Shown: piece by piece, positions 1 to 6,464 of the stretch | Layout: each line of letters begins with the position of its first letter | Position numbering within the stretch: the first letter of the stretch is position 1 | Origin: Chloroflexota bacterium | Lineage (GTDB): Bacteria > Chloroflexota > Anaerolineae > Anaerolineales > Villigracilaceae | NCBI GenBank assembly: GCA_020217065.1 | Contig: JAIWOB010000064.1 | Span: forward strand, 1-10,000 | Length of the DNA stretch: 10,000 nucleotides | Direction: 5' to 3' | The notes under the pieces: generated by a model | What the model was told of the DNA's origin: nothing | Database searches by the model: none | Seen by the model: only the letters and a program-made list of their open reading frames with translations | Program-made: the position numbers and the translations under genes

Positions 1-172
1 TCCCCTGCCAGGTGAAGAGCGTAACCAGTTTTTTGGAAGGCAGACCGAAACCGAATTCTTCCACCTCAATTTTCGCCCAGCGCGCGGCGATAAAATGCCC
101 CAATTCGTGAACGAAAATCATTCCGCCTAAAGCCAGGACGAAGACGAAGAAAGTTACAAAACCAGATACCAT
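1..172 (-). CDS. rseP: RseP-type site-2 zinc metalloprotease, N-terminal fragment
   Basis: Only the first 57 codons are in the window; the rest lies beyond the left edge. The fragment opens with a hydrophobic first membrane helix (about residues 4-21) that runs into HELGHF (residues 22-27). This is the HExxH zinc site of site-2 proteases, followed by the usual xxAR and a stretch ending in EFGFGLP. Family members sit in the cytoplasmic membrane and cut anti-sigma factors or leftover signal peptides within the membrane. The ATG is chosen because AAGGAT lies a few bases upstream and the helix starts at once. A perfect TATAAT sits about 30 bases upstream. The identification as an M50/RseP protein is firm; whether it acts in sigma-factor signalling cannot be told from this piece. 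Confidence 0.9.
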   Translation of the reverse strand, partial: MVSGFVTFFVFVLALGGMIFVHELGHFIAARWAKIEVEEFGFGLPSKKLVTLFTWQG

Positions 173-203
173 TTTTTATCCTTTTTTATACGACGACGAG
201 GCG

Positions 204-234
204 ATTATATCTGTAAATGGGCGCGGCGCGTTAA
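204..234 (-). promoter_or_regulatory. Promoter of the site-2 protease gene
   Basis: Read on the minus strand, 209 to 204 is a perfect TATAAT. The best -35 candidate is TTAACG (234 to 229), a 4/6 match at a long 19-base spacing. Transcription would start near 197, giving a leader of about 25 bases that includes the AAGGAT ribosome site. The -10 is convincing and the -35 is weak. Confidence 0.5.
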
Positions 235-545
235 AAGGGGATAAGAAAGGCGCGCGCGTCCGCAGGAATGGCAATCCATTTCCCGCAAGAAGAAGCGCCG
301 CTTAACAGAAACGATAGATTTGGACATAACAAGTTAACTGCAAATTTTACATTCCGCGAGCGCGTTTAAGCGCAATCTTTCAAGTTTGTCTGCGGTTTTG
401 GCTGTCTGGGGGCGGCGAAGGACTCGCGGACGGATGACTATTTTTTTGACGGCGTCTTTTTTGTTTTTTGTACGCGCGGGAGAAAGTTTTGAATGAAAAT
501 TGAATATAAAACGTTACGCATGATTGTCAGGGCGGCGGCGACAGT
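235..545. other. Intergenic stretch without a supportable intact gene
   Basis: No intact coding region can be defended here. There are AT-rich patches (about 300-355 and 440-480) and GC-rich patches. A 20-codon plus-strand reading at 434-496 begins MTIFLTASFLFF and resembles a signal peptide, with GAAGGA about 12 bases upstream. It stops at a TGA and is in a different frame from the decayed gene that follows, so it may be the displaced start of that gene. No tRNA-like or terminator-like structure was seen. Confidence 0.4.
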
Positions 546-1097
546 GTGGACACAGGGAGCGGTTATTCCTCCACAGACGCCCATCTTAATATTGAGAAGG
601 GTTTTCCCACTCCGCAACCTTCGCCGTCGACTCCTGCTCCAACCGCTTTTCAGGATGGTAAAAGCGCCAGTCCGCCTTTGACGGGAATCCATGCCTTTAT
701 TCCCATTACCGGAACGCTCTCTTCGGAAATTTCCTGCGGCGTTTCTCCTTTTGTTCTTGCCCTTCGCAACAACGAACGTCTCACTTTTGACAGGTTATGC
801 GCTCACGACGCCGTAGTCGAAAGTTTTTCTTCTTCTCAAAATCTGACGCAAGAGCCGCCGCAGGGCGCAAGATTTCTCTCGGCTTTGTCCATTTCTCTGG
901 CGCAAAATGGAACGCCGCTGGAGCGGATTTCGCAGAACGCAGTGATTTTATGGAAAGTTCCAGCCGGCGATTTTTTGACTGTATCCGCCTATCGTCTTTC
1001 TGAAATTGGGTAGGTTGAAATCGAAGTTAAACAGGCGGACGGTTTCTATGAGATTCGTATCGCCGAGCCTGGTGGATACCCGCTTGTCGCGCCTTGA
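546..1097 (+). pseudogene. Decayed lipoprotein-like gene with in-frame TAG
   Basis: The frame starting at a GTG (546) reads through a Pro/Ser/Thr-rich linker (TPQPSPSTPAPT) into a compact domain of about 110 residues rich in beta-strand patterns, up to a TAG at 1011-1013. Beyond it the same frame stays protein-like for 27 codons (ending EPGGYPLVAP) to a TGA at 1095-1097. The TAG therefore looks like a nonsense change, for instance from a TGG Trp codon. Upstream in the same frame, after a TAA at 507, is Cys-Gln-Gly-Gly-Gly. That resembles a lipoprotein +1 Cys followed by a Gly/Ser and Pro/Thr linker, but no signal peptide is in frame. I do not recognise the domain. A shorter genuine gene (546-1013) without a signal peptide is the alternative. 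Confidence 0.55.
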
Positions 1098-1116
1098 TTG
1101 CCGATAGCGCGCGCTT

Positions 1117-2097
1117 TTAGCCGTTCACGAGCCGCGCTGCGCCGCCCGTCTCCGCCACGAGAGTCTCGCTTACCCCGGGCAGTTCTCGCAAACGTTTTTC
1201 TGTCTCGGCGGCGTATTCCTTCAAACAAATTACATGGACATTGGCGCCGGCGTCTACGGTATAGGCGGCGGGGAAGCCTGAGGCTCTCCATTCGCGCACG
1301 GCATGAAAAATGCCCAGCGTGGCAGGCTGCCAGTACATCAGCGGCGGATTGGAGGTCATCATTACTGCGTGCATCATATCCGAATCTATCTCAATGATTT
1401 CCGCCAGCGCTTCAAAGTCGCGCTGGAAAATCGCCTCGCGGCAGAGAGTCAATCTTCGGGCGGAATCTTCCACCCGCGCGTTCTGCAGCGGGCTGGTGGG
1501 CGCAAGCGCATGACCTTCGGTCGAGCCGGTCTTTTTGTGCGCCGCGCTGACAATTGCCACGCAATCCGCCAGCCTCCAATGTTCAGGAGGCGCAATCGAA
1601 AAGGCGTAGCAGTCTTCGTCGCCGCTGCCCATCTGCCATTCAACGAAGCCGCCGGGGATGGAACGGGAAGCGGAACCGGAGCCGCGCCTTGCCAGACGCG
1701 AGAGTTCGGCTTCGCTTAAGTCAAGCCCAGCCGCTTTTGAGGCTGCCAGAGCCAAAGCCGAAAACGCCGCCGCCGACGAGGCAATTCCCGCGCCGGCGGG
1801 AAAGTTATTTTGACTTACGACTTCAGCCTTGGCGTTGATACCCGATATCTTGCGTACAATGTCAAGGATTTGCGAAACGCGCGTTAAGCCCTTGCCCGTG
1901 ACTTCATGACCATTAATGGTCAACGTATCCAGGCGCAGGGAGGGTTGGAAACTGACGGCGGTGCGGGTGAATAACCCGTCCAGATTCATCGAGATGGAAC
2001 CGTTCGAGGGCAGACGCAGGACGTTGTCGCGGTTACCCCAATATTTGATAAAGGCGATATTTGGATGGGCGAGAGCGGTGGCAGAAGAGGATTTCAT
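1117..2097 (-). CDS. Mevalonate (di)phosphate decarboxylase family protein, probably phosphomevalonate decarboxylase
   Basis: This is a full-length GHMP-superfamily protein of 326 residues, the usual length for the family. Seen in order: HPNIAFIKYWGNRD (11-24), the GHMP phosphate loop FPAGAGIASSA (99-109), GSGSASRSIPGGFVEW (139-154), and TVDAGANVHV with the catalytic Asp at 282. Classical enzymes use ATP to decarboxylate mevalonate-5-diphosphate to isopentenyl diphosphate. In those enzymes a Lys in YWGK and an Arg in the SSR motif contact the diphosphate. Here they are Asn22 and Thr193 (in KKTGSTEGH), while Arg145 and the Asp remain. This fits the alternative route known in Roseiflexus and haloarchaea, where phosphomevalonate is decarboxylated and isopentenyl phosphate kinase finishes the pathway. 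Family assignment is firm; substrate is inferred. No clear Shine-Dalgarno precedes the ATG. The gene stands alone, divergent from the sugar cluster. Confidence 0.9.
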   Translation of the reverse strand: MKSSSATALAHPNIAFIKYWGNRDNVLRLPSNGSISMNLDGLFTRTAVSFQPSLRLDTLTINGHEVTGKGLTRVSQILDIVRKISGINAKAEVVSQNNFPAGAGIASSAAAFSALALAASKAAGLDLSEAELSRLARRGSGSASRSIPGGFVEWQMGSGDEDCYAFSIAPPEHWRLADCVAIVSAAHKKTGSTEGHALAPTSPLQNARVEDSARRLTLCREAIFQRDFEALAEIIEIDSDMMHAVMMTSNPPLMYWQPATLGIFHAVREWRASGFPAAYTVDAGANVHVICLKEYAAETEKRLRELPGVSETLVAETGGAARLVNG

Positions 2098-2236
2098 AGC
2101 GGATTTTTGTTGAAATGAAGAGGTTTAGCGCGATTTGATTGGAATTTTGGGAGGCGGGTTAAGTTTACCATGCTGAAAATGCGCTTGTCGTGAAATTTTG
2201 TTTTGTTATCGCCTGATATGAACAACGGACATGTTG

Positions 2237-2265
2237 CTGACAAGAAATGTCACGTTTTCAATAAT
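2237..2265 (+). promoter_or_regulatory. Promoter of the LamG-led sugar cluster
   Basis: CTGACA (2237-2242, 5/6 to the -35 consensus) and AATAAT (2260-2265, 5/6 to the -10) are separated by exactly 17 bases. They lie about 40 bases upstream of the ATG at 2307. This is the best sigma-70-like promoter in the gap between the divergent decarboxylase and LamG genes. Confidence 0.55.
2238..2252. promoter_or_regulatory. Candidate operator overlapping the -35 box
   Basis: TGACA AGAAA TGTCA is a perfect 5+5 inverted repeat lying over the -35 element of the cluster promoter. A second, weaker pair (CAAC at 2223-2226, GTTG at 2233-2236) lies just upstream. The position suits a repressor site, but the arms are short and the only nearby sugar sensor has no DNA-binding domain. 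Confidence 0.35.
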
Positions 2266-2296
2266 TAAATAACGCAGCCTGAAGTATCCTATGCTT

Positions 2297-2301
2297 GGAG
2301 G
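2297..2301 (+). promoter_or_regulatory. Ribosome binding site fixing the LamG start
   Basis: GGAGG ends five bases before ATG 2307. A TTG at 2295 in the same frame could open a slightly longer protein, but it overlaps this site, so 2307 is preferred. Confidence 0.75.
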
Positions 2302-2306
2302 CTTCC

Positions 2307-3080
2307 ATGAATCACCCGCTCGACCTTCCAGGCATTCTCTCTTTTTGGGATTTTCAAGGCGAAGCAGGCGCTGACCTGATTGCCAAAGGCGCGCATCCCT
2401 ATCGGCTGCGCGAGCGCAACGGACCTGTTTTTCGCATGAACGATGGAATTTTCGGGAAACAATCCATCTGGCTTTCGCGCCAGGCATGGTTGGAGATTCC
2501 GAATCGGGAATGCGCGGGACTGCACCGATACGGGGATAACTCCGCGCTGACGCTGATTGCGTGGATTAATCGCTACCGCCAGATAAACGAGTTTCCCGAC
2601 GAACCGTCGCCGCCCGAAGCCATTGCTGGCATTTGGAACGAGACCGAGAACCAGCGGCAGTATTGTCTCTTCCTGAATATCATCATCACCGGCGGCGCGG
2701 CGGATAACGTAAGCGGACATGTCTCGCACACGGGCGGGGCAACGGCAGGACGGCGCTACTGCGAAGACGTTTCCGCTGGCAGGACTTCCGTGCCTTTTCA
2801 TCAGTGGTGCATGGTGGGTTTCACCTTTGACGGTCATTTTGTGCGCTCCTATTTCAACGGGCAGTTTGAAGAAAACGGCGCGTTGAATCCCTTCCCTTAC
2901 GAAGGCGGACTTTTCGAGAGCAAGGCAGATTTCACGGTGGGAGCGGTTCATCGCAGCGGCGAGATGGGCAACTGGTATCGCGGTCTGCTGGGCGGGCTGG
3001 CAGTCTATAACCGCGCCCTGACTCCCGAAGAAATGAAGGCGCTGGCAGAAAGCGCCCTGCCCGTTGTGGTGCGAGATTAA
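2307..3080 (+). CDS. Cytoplasmic LamG/concanavalin-fold protein
   Basis: The protein has 257 residues and is a single LamG (laminin-G-like, concanavalin A fold) domain. Seen in order: ILSFWDFQG (10-18) as first strand, LTLIAWI (81-87), HQWCMVGFTFDG (165-176), SYFNGQ (181-186), FTVGAVHRSG (209-218), and the typical closing strand GLLGGLAVYNRALTPEEM (227-243). These jelly-roll domains usually bind or recognise carbohydrate. There is no signal peptide, membrane segment, lipobox or fused catalytic domain, so it should stay in the cytoplasm, which is uncommon for LamG proteins. It leads the sugar cluster, 55 bases before the sensor gene. No active-site residues of a known glycosidase or lyase can be pointed to, so the role is unknown: a binding protein or an unrecognised hydrolase. 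Confidence 0.8.
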   Translation: MNHPLDLPGILSFWDFQGEAGADLIAKGAHPYRLRERNGPVFRMNDGIFGKQSIWLSRQAWLEIPNRECAGLHRYGDNSALTLIAWINRYRQINEFPDEPSPPEAIAGIWNETENQRQYCLFLNIIITGGAADNVSGHVSHTGGATAGRRYCEDVSAGRTSVPFHQWCMVGFTFDGHFVRSYFNGQFEENGALNPFPYEGGLFESKADFTVGAVHRSGEMGNWYRGLLGGLAVYNRALTPEEMKALAESALPVVVRD

Positions 3081-3126
3081 TACCCATACGGGTACAATGT
3101 CTCGCACTACTCGCCCTACGCGGTAG
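3081..3126. repeat. Small inverted repeats in the LamG-sensor gap
   Basis: TACCC ATAC GGGTA (3081-3094) begins right after the LamG stop codon, and CTAC GCG GTAG (3116-3126) lies shortly before the sensor start. TCGCCCTAC (3111-3119) recurs as one arm of the hairpin at 4879-4904. No T-run follows, so these are not clear terminators. TACAAT (3093-3098) could serve as a -10 box but has no good -35. Confidence 0.35.
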
Positions 3127-3135
3127 AATCAACTC

Positions 3136-4137
3136 ATGAGCACTCCGCATCGCAAAAAGAATTACCGTGCCACCATTGGCTTTCTCTCTGGCTGGCAGGT
3201 CTATGAACGCACCATCCTCTCGGATTACTACGGCGAACTGGCGCAGGGGATTTTGCGCACCGCGCATGAGCGGCAATGCAATGTGCTGCTTGCCTGTGGC
3301 ACAAGCCCCTCCGAGTTTCCCGTTGTGGTGCGCCCCGCTTTCCCCATCCATGACCCGACGGTGGATTATTTGCCCGTTGGCGAGTGGAACACCGACGGTT
3401 TGATTCTCGCCCATCCACTGGTTGGCAAACCCGTGCTGGAATACGCCGAAAGACTGCGAGCGGCAAATTTTCCGCTGGTTATTATTGGCGGCGCAGAGGC
3501 GGTTTCCTCCGTGCAAATTGACAATGCCAGCGGCATTCAACAGGCGATGGCGCACCTGCTCGAACACGGTCACGAGAGCATTGCCTTCATCGGCGGACAT
3601 GCGGACGATGTGGAAGGAGACAGCGGTCAGCGGCTGCGGGCATATCAGGATTTTGTGCGCCAGAACGGCTTGAACGATGACCCCGCCCTGATCGGCATGG
3701 GCGACTATGCTTTCGACGGCGGGGCGCAGGCGACGCGGAAATTTATCCAGGCGGATGCGCCGTTTAGCGCCATTCTGGTCAGCGGGGATAAAACCGCCCT
3801 CGGCGCGATTCACGCCCTGAACGAAGCAGGGCTTTCCGTGCCAGATGATGTTGCCATCATCGCCTTCGACGATTCCGCAGATGCCGCCCTCAGTCAGCCG
3901 CCATTGACCACCATCGGGTTTTCGGCGTTTGAACTGGGCAGGCAGGCGGCAGAGTTGTTACTGCGCCAGATTCAAGACCCCGCTCATCCCCCCGCCAGCG
4001 TCAAAATCGTGCCGCGATTGGTCATTCGTCAATCGTGCGGCTGCGGCGGTCTGGCAGGAGTTGACCAAACTCCCCGCCCGCGCCCTGCCTGGCTCGGAAG
4101 CCTGGCTCAACCCCGCCTCCATTCCCGTTTCGTCTAA
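3136..4137 (+). CDS. Periplasmic-binding-protein-fold sugar sensor domain, output domain lost
   Basis: Residues 11-299 form a LacI/periplasmic-binding-protein-like ligand domain. Typical landmarks are ATIGFLSGW (12-20), NTDGLILAHPL (85-95), FPLVIIGG (112-119), the hinge stretch HESIAFIGGH (146-155), PFSAILVSGDKTALGAIHAL (209-228) and VPDDVAIIAFDDSADA (235-250). There is no helix-turn-helix: an in-frame TAG at 3124 sits just upstream of the ATG. The domain ends in RLVIRQSCGCG (294-304). I know this ending from Chloroflexota sensors in which a GGDEF, kinase or other output domain follows. Here about 29 unrelated, Pro- and Arg-rich residues follow, which are simply the SIS gene read in the wrong frame. 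The last residues are thus probably not native. The ribosome site is poor. It could still bind a sugar but cannot act as a repressor by itself. Confidence 0.75.
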   Translation: MSTPHRKKNYRATIGFLSGWQVYERTILSDYYGELAQGILRTAHERQCNVLLACGTSPSEFPVVVRPAFPIHDPTVDYLPVGEWNTDGLILAHPLVGKPVLEYAERLRAANFPLVIIGGAEAVSSVQIDNASGIQQAMAHLLEHGHESIAFIGGHADDVEGDSGQRLRAYQDFVRQNGLNDDPALIGMGDYAFDGGAQATRKFIQADAPFSAILVSGDKTALGAIHALNEAGLSVPDDVAIIAFDDSADAALSQPPLTTIGFSAFELGRQAAELLLRQIQDPAHPPASVKIVPRLVIRQSCGCGGLAGVDQTPRPRPAWLGSLAQPRLHSRFV

Positions 4138-4882
4138 CCCGCTGATGATTTCCGTCAGCCGTTCGGGAACCACTACCGAAACGATTCGCGCTACCCGCGC
4201 CTTTCGCGGCAAGACCGTCACCGTCTCATGCTACCCCGAAGCGGAGTTGCCAACGGTTGGCAGTTTCAACCTTTTGGTGACCGCAGGACAGGAGACCTCC
4301 CTTGCGCAGACCCGCGCCTTTTCCACGCTCTACCTTGCCACGCTGACTCTCGCCGTCTTTGCCAGCGGGCGCGATGACCTGTGGCGCGAGTTGCAGGCGC
4401 TGCCCGCCCTGGCAGAGAATCTGCTCAACCGTTATGAAACGCTGGCAGAAGAAGTGGGAAAAGACCTTGCGCTTGACCGCTTTTATTTTCTCGGCTCTGG
4501 CTTGCGTTATGGGCTGGCGTGTGAAACCAACCTGAAGATGAAAGAAATGTCGCTCACGCACAGCGAACCCTTCCACTTTCTTGAATATCGGCACGGACCT
4601 AAAGCCATGATTACCCCTACAGCCCTGGTCGTGGGTTTGCTTTCAGACGCGCAGCGCGAACAGGAAGAAGCCGTGCTGAAGGATATGCGTGCGCTCGGCG
4701 GGCGGACTTTCTCCATCGCCGAATCCAATGCGGATGTGGAATTGCAGTCGGGCTTGAGCGAAATCGCCCGCAGTCCGCTGTATTTGCCCATTCCCCAATT
4801 GATTGCCTTCCACCGTTCGGTATCAAAGGGCTTGAACCCAGACCTGCCAGAAAATCTTACCGCAGTAGTGAAGTTGGCGTAG
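4037..4882 (+). pseudogene. SIS-fold sugar-phosphate isomerase/deaminase, N-terminally truncated
   Basis: From about 4037 the second frame encodes some 281 residues of a double-SIS protein of the GlmS-C/AgaS/NagB-II type: a VWQELTKLPARALPGSEAWL segment, SRSGTTTET (first SIS substrate loop), an FLGSGLRYGLACETNLKMKEMS stretch (start at about 4489), EYRHGPKAMI, and the C-terminal GLNPDLPENLTAVVKL. The Glu and His that match the isomerase pair of GlmS (LKxKE and RHGP) are present. The C-terminal Lys of GlmS seems replaced. The family normally begins about 50-60 residues earlier with a GxGSS/T loop, which is absent. No ribosome site or good start precedes the homology; an ATG at 4145 would omit even more. 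The frame overlaps the sensor gene by 100 bases. Probably inactive or expressed only by frameshift or reinitiation. It likely once deaminated or isomerised an amino-sugar phosphate from the GH4 reaction. Confidence 0.7.
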
Positions 4883-4904
4883 GGCGACATTCATCTCGCC
4901 CTAC
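4879..4904. repeat. Intercistronic hairpin before the GH4 gene
   Basis: GTAGGGCGA (4879-4887) and TCGCCCTAC (4896-4904) form a perfect 9-bp stem with an 8-base loop. The SIS stop codon lies inside the first arm. The GH4 ribosome site AAAGGA (4907-4912) follows after two bases. No T-run is present, so it is more likely an mRNA-stability or small repeat element than a terminator. Confidence 0.65.
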
Positions 4905-4920
4905 CGAAAGGAATCAAAAA

Positions 4921-6210
4921 ATGAAAATCACCGTCATCGGCGGCGGCTCAACCTACACGCCCGAACTCATCAACGGCTTTCTCGCCCGCGCCGACCAACT
5001 GCCCGTCCGCGAACTCTGCCTGATGGACATAGACAGGGAACGGCTCGACATCGTGGGCGGATTCGCCCAGCGCATGGTCAAAGCCAAAGGCGAACCCTTC
5101 AAAGTCACCCTCAGCGACAACCAGCGCGAAGCGATTGCGGGCGCGTCCTACGTCTGCACCCAATTCCGCGTGGGGCAAATGCCAGCCCGCCGCGAGGACG
5201 AATATCTCGGCTTGCGGCACGGGCTGATTGGTCAGGAGACGACAGGCATCGGCGGCATGGCAAAAGCCTTGCGCACCATCCCCGTGATATTGAACATCGC
5301 CAAAGACATGCGCGAGACGGCAAAAGACGCGCTGTTGATTAACTTCACCAACCCATCGGGGCTAGTCACCGAAGCGCTGAACCGCTACGCGCCCGATGTC
5401 CCTGCGGTGGGAGTGTGCAACGCTCCTTTCAACGCCAAAATGGGATTTCTCGAACTTCTTCAAAAACATTCCTCCGCGCCCCTTGACCCCGCCCGCGCCG
5501 AACTTAAAACCCTGGGCTTGAATCATCTCTCCTGGCATTACGGCCTCACGCTGGACGGAGAAGATGTCTGGCCGCAAGTCCTGGAAGCGTTCCTGCAAGA
5601 ATCGGCGAAACAAGAACACCCCGAATGGGAAACGGAGTTCATCACCAGCACGCGCATGATTCCCAACTACTACCTGCAATACTTCTATCACACCGAGAAA
5701 AAACTGGCGCAGCAGCGCAATTCCCTCCGCTCCCGCGCCGAAGAAGTGATGGAAGTGGAAAAGAGCCTGCTGCGGCAATACGCCGACCCCGCCCTGACCG
5801 AACCGCCCGCCGATTTGATGAAGCGCGGCGGCGCGTATTACTCCACCGTTGCCACCCAACTCATCAACGCCCATTACAACGATTTGGGCGAAACGCATGT
5901 GGTCAACGTCCGCAACAACGGCGCGGTGAAGGAATGGGATGAGAGTTGGGCGCTGGAAATCCCCGCCCTGGTTCGCCGCAGCGGAATCACGCCCATCCCT
6001 GCCGCGCCGCTCCCGCCCTTTGCCTTTGGCTTGCTGGCGGCGGTCAAAGCCTATGAAATTCTCACCGCCCAAGCCGCCGTCACCGGCGACCGAAACGCCG
6101 CCTACCAGGCGCTCATCGTCCACCCGCTGGGACCCAAACTGGAACACGCCCAAAACGTTTTGGATGACCTGCTGGAAACTAATCGAAAGTATTTGCCGCA
6201 ATTTGAATAA
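4921..6210 (+). CDS. GH4 NAD-dependent 6-phospho-beta-glycosidase
   Basis: The protein has 429 residues, full length for glycoside hydrolase family 4. It starts with a Rossmann NAD site (ITVIGGGSTYTPEL, 3-16). GH4 marks follow: QFRVGQMPARREDE (81-94), NFTNPSG (141-147), GVCNAPFN with Cys166, and LGLNHLSW with His202. Cys and His are the Mn2+ ligands of the family, and the Tyr cluster near 250-255 carries the likely catalytic base. RGGAYYSTVA (302-311) is the 6-phospho-beta-glucosidase type motif, more like BglT/CelF/ChbF than alpha-galactosidase MelA. The family cleaves phosphorylated glycosides by oxidation at C3, elimination and re-reduction, in the cytoplasm. AAAGGA lies eight bases before the ATG. 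It sits 38 bases behind the broken SIS gene; the pairing suggests use of a phosphorylated, perhaps amino-sugar, disaccharide. The exact substrate and the phosphorylating system are not visible here. Confidence 0.92.
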   Translation: MKITVIGGGSTYTPELINGFLARADQLPVRELCLMDIDRERLDIVGGFAQRMVKAKGEPFKVTLSDNQREAIAGASYVCTQFRVGQMPARREDEYLGLRHGLIGQETTGIGGMAKALRTIPVILNIAKDMRETAKDALLINFTNPSGLVTEALNRYAPDVPAVGVCNAPFNAKMGFLELLQKHSSAPLDPARAELKTLGLNHLSWHYGLTLDGEDVWPQVLEAFLQESAKQEHPEWETEFITSTRMIPNYYLQYFYHTEKKLAQQRNSLRSRAEEVMEVEKSLLRQYADPALTEPPADLMKRGGAYYSTVATQLINAHYNDLGETHVVNVRNNGAVKEWDESWALEIPALVRRSGITPIPAAPLPPFAFGLLAAVKAYEILTAQAAVTGDRNAAYQALIVHPLGPKLEHAQNVLDDLLETNRKYLPQFE

Positions 6211-6307
6211 GCGGGGATGAATCCCCTGCTCAGTGCATGAAAGTCTGCTGAAGCGGACTAGCCCGAAGGGCTTCCATGCACTGAGGCAGGACTTCAGTCC
6301 GCTGAAG
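6211..6307. repeat. Multi-stem structured repeat after the GH4 gene
   Basis: Several perfect or near-perfect stems are packed into 97 bases. GGGGAT/ATCCCC spans 6213-6226. An 11-bp outer stem CTCAGTGCATG (6229-6239) pairs with CATGCACTGAG (6275-6285) and encloses two hairpins: GTCTGC-TGAA-GCGGAC (6243-6258) and AGCCC-GAA-GGGCT (6260-6272). Behind it, GGACT/AGTCC (6289-6300) and CTTCAG/CTGAAG (6292-6307) are mutually exclusive alternatives. No T-run follows. It resembles dispersed intergenic repeats of Chloroflexota; an RNA role is possible but unproven. Confidence 0.7.
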
Positions 6308-6447
6308 CGAGTGCAAAGCCAAACCCCTGAGTAGTTACTTTGACTCGAAAGAACATGAAACCCATCATTGTCGGAAAATTTCGCGGGCTGGGACAAATCA
6401 AATCGCCTCGCGCGCGGACATGTAGCGGCTTTATGTCGAATATCTTT
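6308..6447. other. Convergent gap without recognised gene
   Basis: This is the space between the repeat behind GH4 and the end of the converging dioxygenase operon. No coding region, RNA gene or terminator can be supported in it. Confidence 0.4.
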
Positions 6448-6464
6448 GCCGGGCGGCGTCCGGC
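6448..6464 (-). terminator. Weak hairpin just behind the dioxygenase stop
   Basis: GCCGG and CCGGC pair around a 7-base loop immediately after the minus-strand TAA (6465-6467). The sequence after it on that strand is AAAGATATT rather than a T-run, so it is at most a poor intrinsic terminator. Confidence 0.3.

Noticed and set aside
2218..2268. 16-codon reading between the decarboxylase and LamG genes
   Set aside because: Too short, without ribosome site, and it lies across the cluster promoter.
2295..2306. TTG start four codons upstream for the LamG gene
   Set aside because: The TTG overlaps the GGAGG ribosome site that serves ATG 2307.
3136..3200. LacI-type helix-turn-helix at the sensor N-terminus
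   Set aside because: The ligand-domain first strand starts at residue 12 and an in-frame TAG lies at 3124, so there is no room for the roughly 60-residue DNA-binding domain.
2289..3813. Two long minus-strand open readings (2289-3107 and 2932-3813)
   Set aside because: They lie opposite the LamG and sensor genes, have a low-complexity, Arg/His-rich composition without any recognisable domain, and overlap each other. The plus-strand products show clear domains.
3929..4036. SIS protein starting at TTG 3929
   Set aside because: The residues before about 4037 in this frame are the sensor gene read out of frame (Cys/Arg/Pro-rich), with no SIS likeness and no ribosome site.
5362..6396. 344-codon minus-strand open reading over the GH4 gene
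   Set aside because: It is the antisense of the well-conserved GH4 protein, rich in Gly/Phe/Gln, with no domain.
6339..6464. Plus-strand reading and a TTGACT box in the convergent gap
   Set aside because: No protein-like composition and no gene downstream for a promoter to serve.
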